DNA from: Tissierellia bacterium
GTDB lineage: Bacteria; Bacillota_A; Clostridia; Tissierellales; Peptoniphilaceae
Reading direction: 5' to 3'
Assembly (NCBI GenBank): GCA_012513395.1
Contig: JAAZCH010000022.1
Coordinates: 1-5,341 of the forward strand
DNA length: 5,341 nucleotides
The translations under genes and the position numbers were made by a program. The notes below the pieces were generated by a model that saw only the letters and a program-made list of their open reading frames with translations, was not told the origin of the DNA and searched no databases. Below are positions 5,156-5,341 of the stretch, piece by piece. Within the stretch, counting starts at the first letter, position 1. Every line of letters starts with the position of its first letter.

Positions 5156-5341
5156 ATGAGAACAAAAGAGGAACTAAAACAATTAGCAATCGATGCAATA
5201 GACAAAAGAAGAGACGATATAATTAAAATTGGCGATTCTATTTTTGAAGAACCTGAGCTAGGGTTTAAAGAATTTAAAACTGCTGCAAAAGTAAAAGCAG
5301 TTTTAGATGAATTAAATGTAGAATACGAAGACGGAATTGCA
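5156..5341 (+). CDS. M20 family amidohydrolase/peptidase, N-terminal part only
   Basis: The first 62 codons are in the window and the gene continues past the edge. The start reads MRTKEELKQLAIDAID, then RRDDIIKIGDSIFEEPELGFKE, the characteristic opening of M20 metallo-amidohydrolases (AbgB, aminoacylase and N-acyl-amino-acid amidohydrolase types), where the PELGFxE segment (33-39) is highly conserved. No signal peptide is seen, so it should be cytoplasmic. The dinuclear zinc ligands of the family lie further on and cannot be checked. Such enzymes cleave amide bonds in small conjugates such as acyl-amino acids, dipeptides or p-aminobenzoyl-glutamate; which one applies here cannot be told. The tight spacing to the DUF3100 gene indicates one operon. 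Confidence 0.85.
   Translation, partial: MRTKEELKQLAIDAIDKRRDDIIKIGDSIFEEPELGFKEFKTAAKVKAVLDELNVEYEDGIA

Noticed and set aside
1..5341. CRISPR arrays, insertion sequences, tRNA or rRNA genes
   Set aside because: No regularly spaced repeats, transposase-like frames, terminal inverted repeats flanking a gene, or tRNA cloverleaf-like segments were seen on either strand.

Overview
The window is low in GC, uses AT-ending codons and AGA/ATA freely, and carries strong AGGAGG-like ribosome binding sites, consensus sigma-A promoters and a TPP riboswitch with an intrinsic terminator. Together these point to a low-GC Bacillota chromosome, plausibly an anaerobic clostridial or Tissierellia-type organism. 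The genus is not resolvable from the sequence alone.

Layout: (1) Positions 1-520 (+) hold the 3' part of an unrecognised lipoprotein gene. (2) Positions 521-706 are a convergent intergenic space with two strong hairpins, one a clear terminator for the lipoprotein gene and one nested and probably bidirectional. (3) Positions 707-3640 (-) are a complete thiamine-precursor uptake operon. It reads in transcription order as promoter, TPP riboswitch and terminator, a small thiamine-binding protein (PF01910/DUF77), ThiX-type permease, ThiY-type lipoprotein and ThiZ-type ATPase. All four genes overlap their neighbours and the last lacks its own ribosome binding site. (4) Positions 3641-3792 are the divergent promoter region; the + strand carries a near-consensus promoter (TTGACA, 17 bp, TACAAT) and a leader with two small hairpins. 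(5) Positions 3793-5139 (+) encode a polytopic membrane protein recognised as DUF3100. It is followed after 16 bp by the start of an M20-family amidohydrolase/peptidase gene that runs off the window.

Working model: when TPP is scarce the riboswitch lets transcription pass its terminator. ThiY then captures a pyrimidine precursor of thiamine (an HMP or formylaminopyrimidine type compound) outside the cell, and ThiX/ThiZ import it at the cost of ATP. The small soluble protein binds thiamine or a related molecule in the cytoplasm. Divergently, the DUF3100 protein and the M20 hydrolase look like a two-gene uptake-and-hydrolysis unit for an amide-linked compound of unknown identity. The least described items are this DUF3100-M20 pair, an internal repeat in the DUF3100 protein that suggests an inverted-repeat transporter, and a riboswitch expression platform in which one terminator arm has three possible partners.
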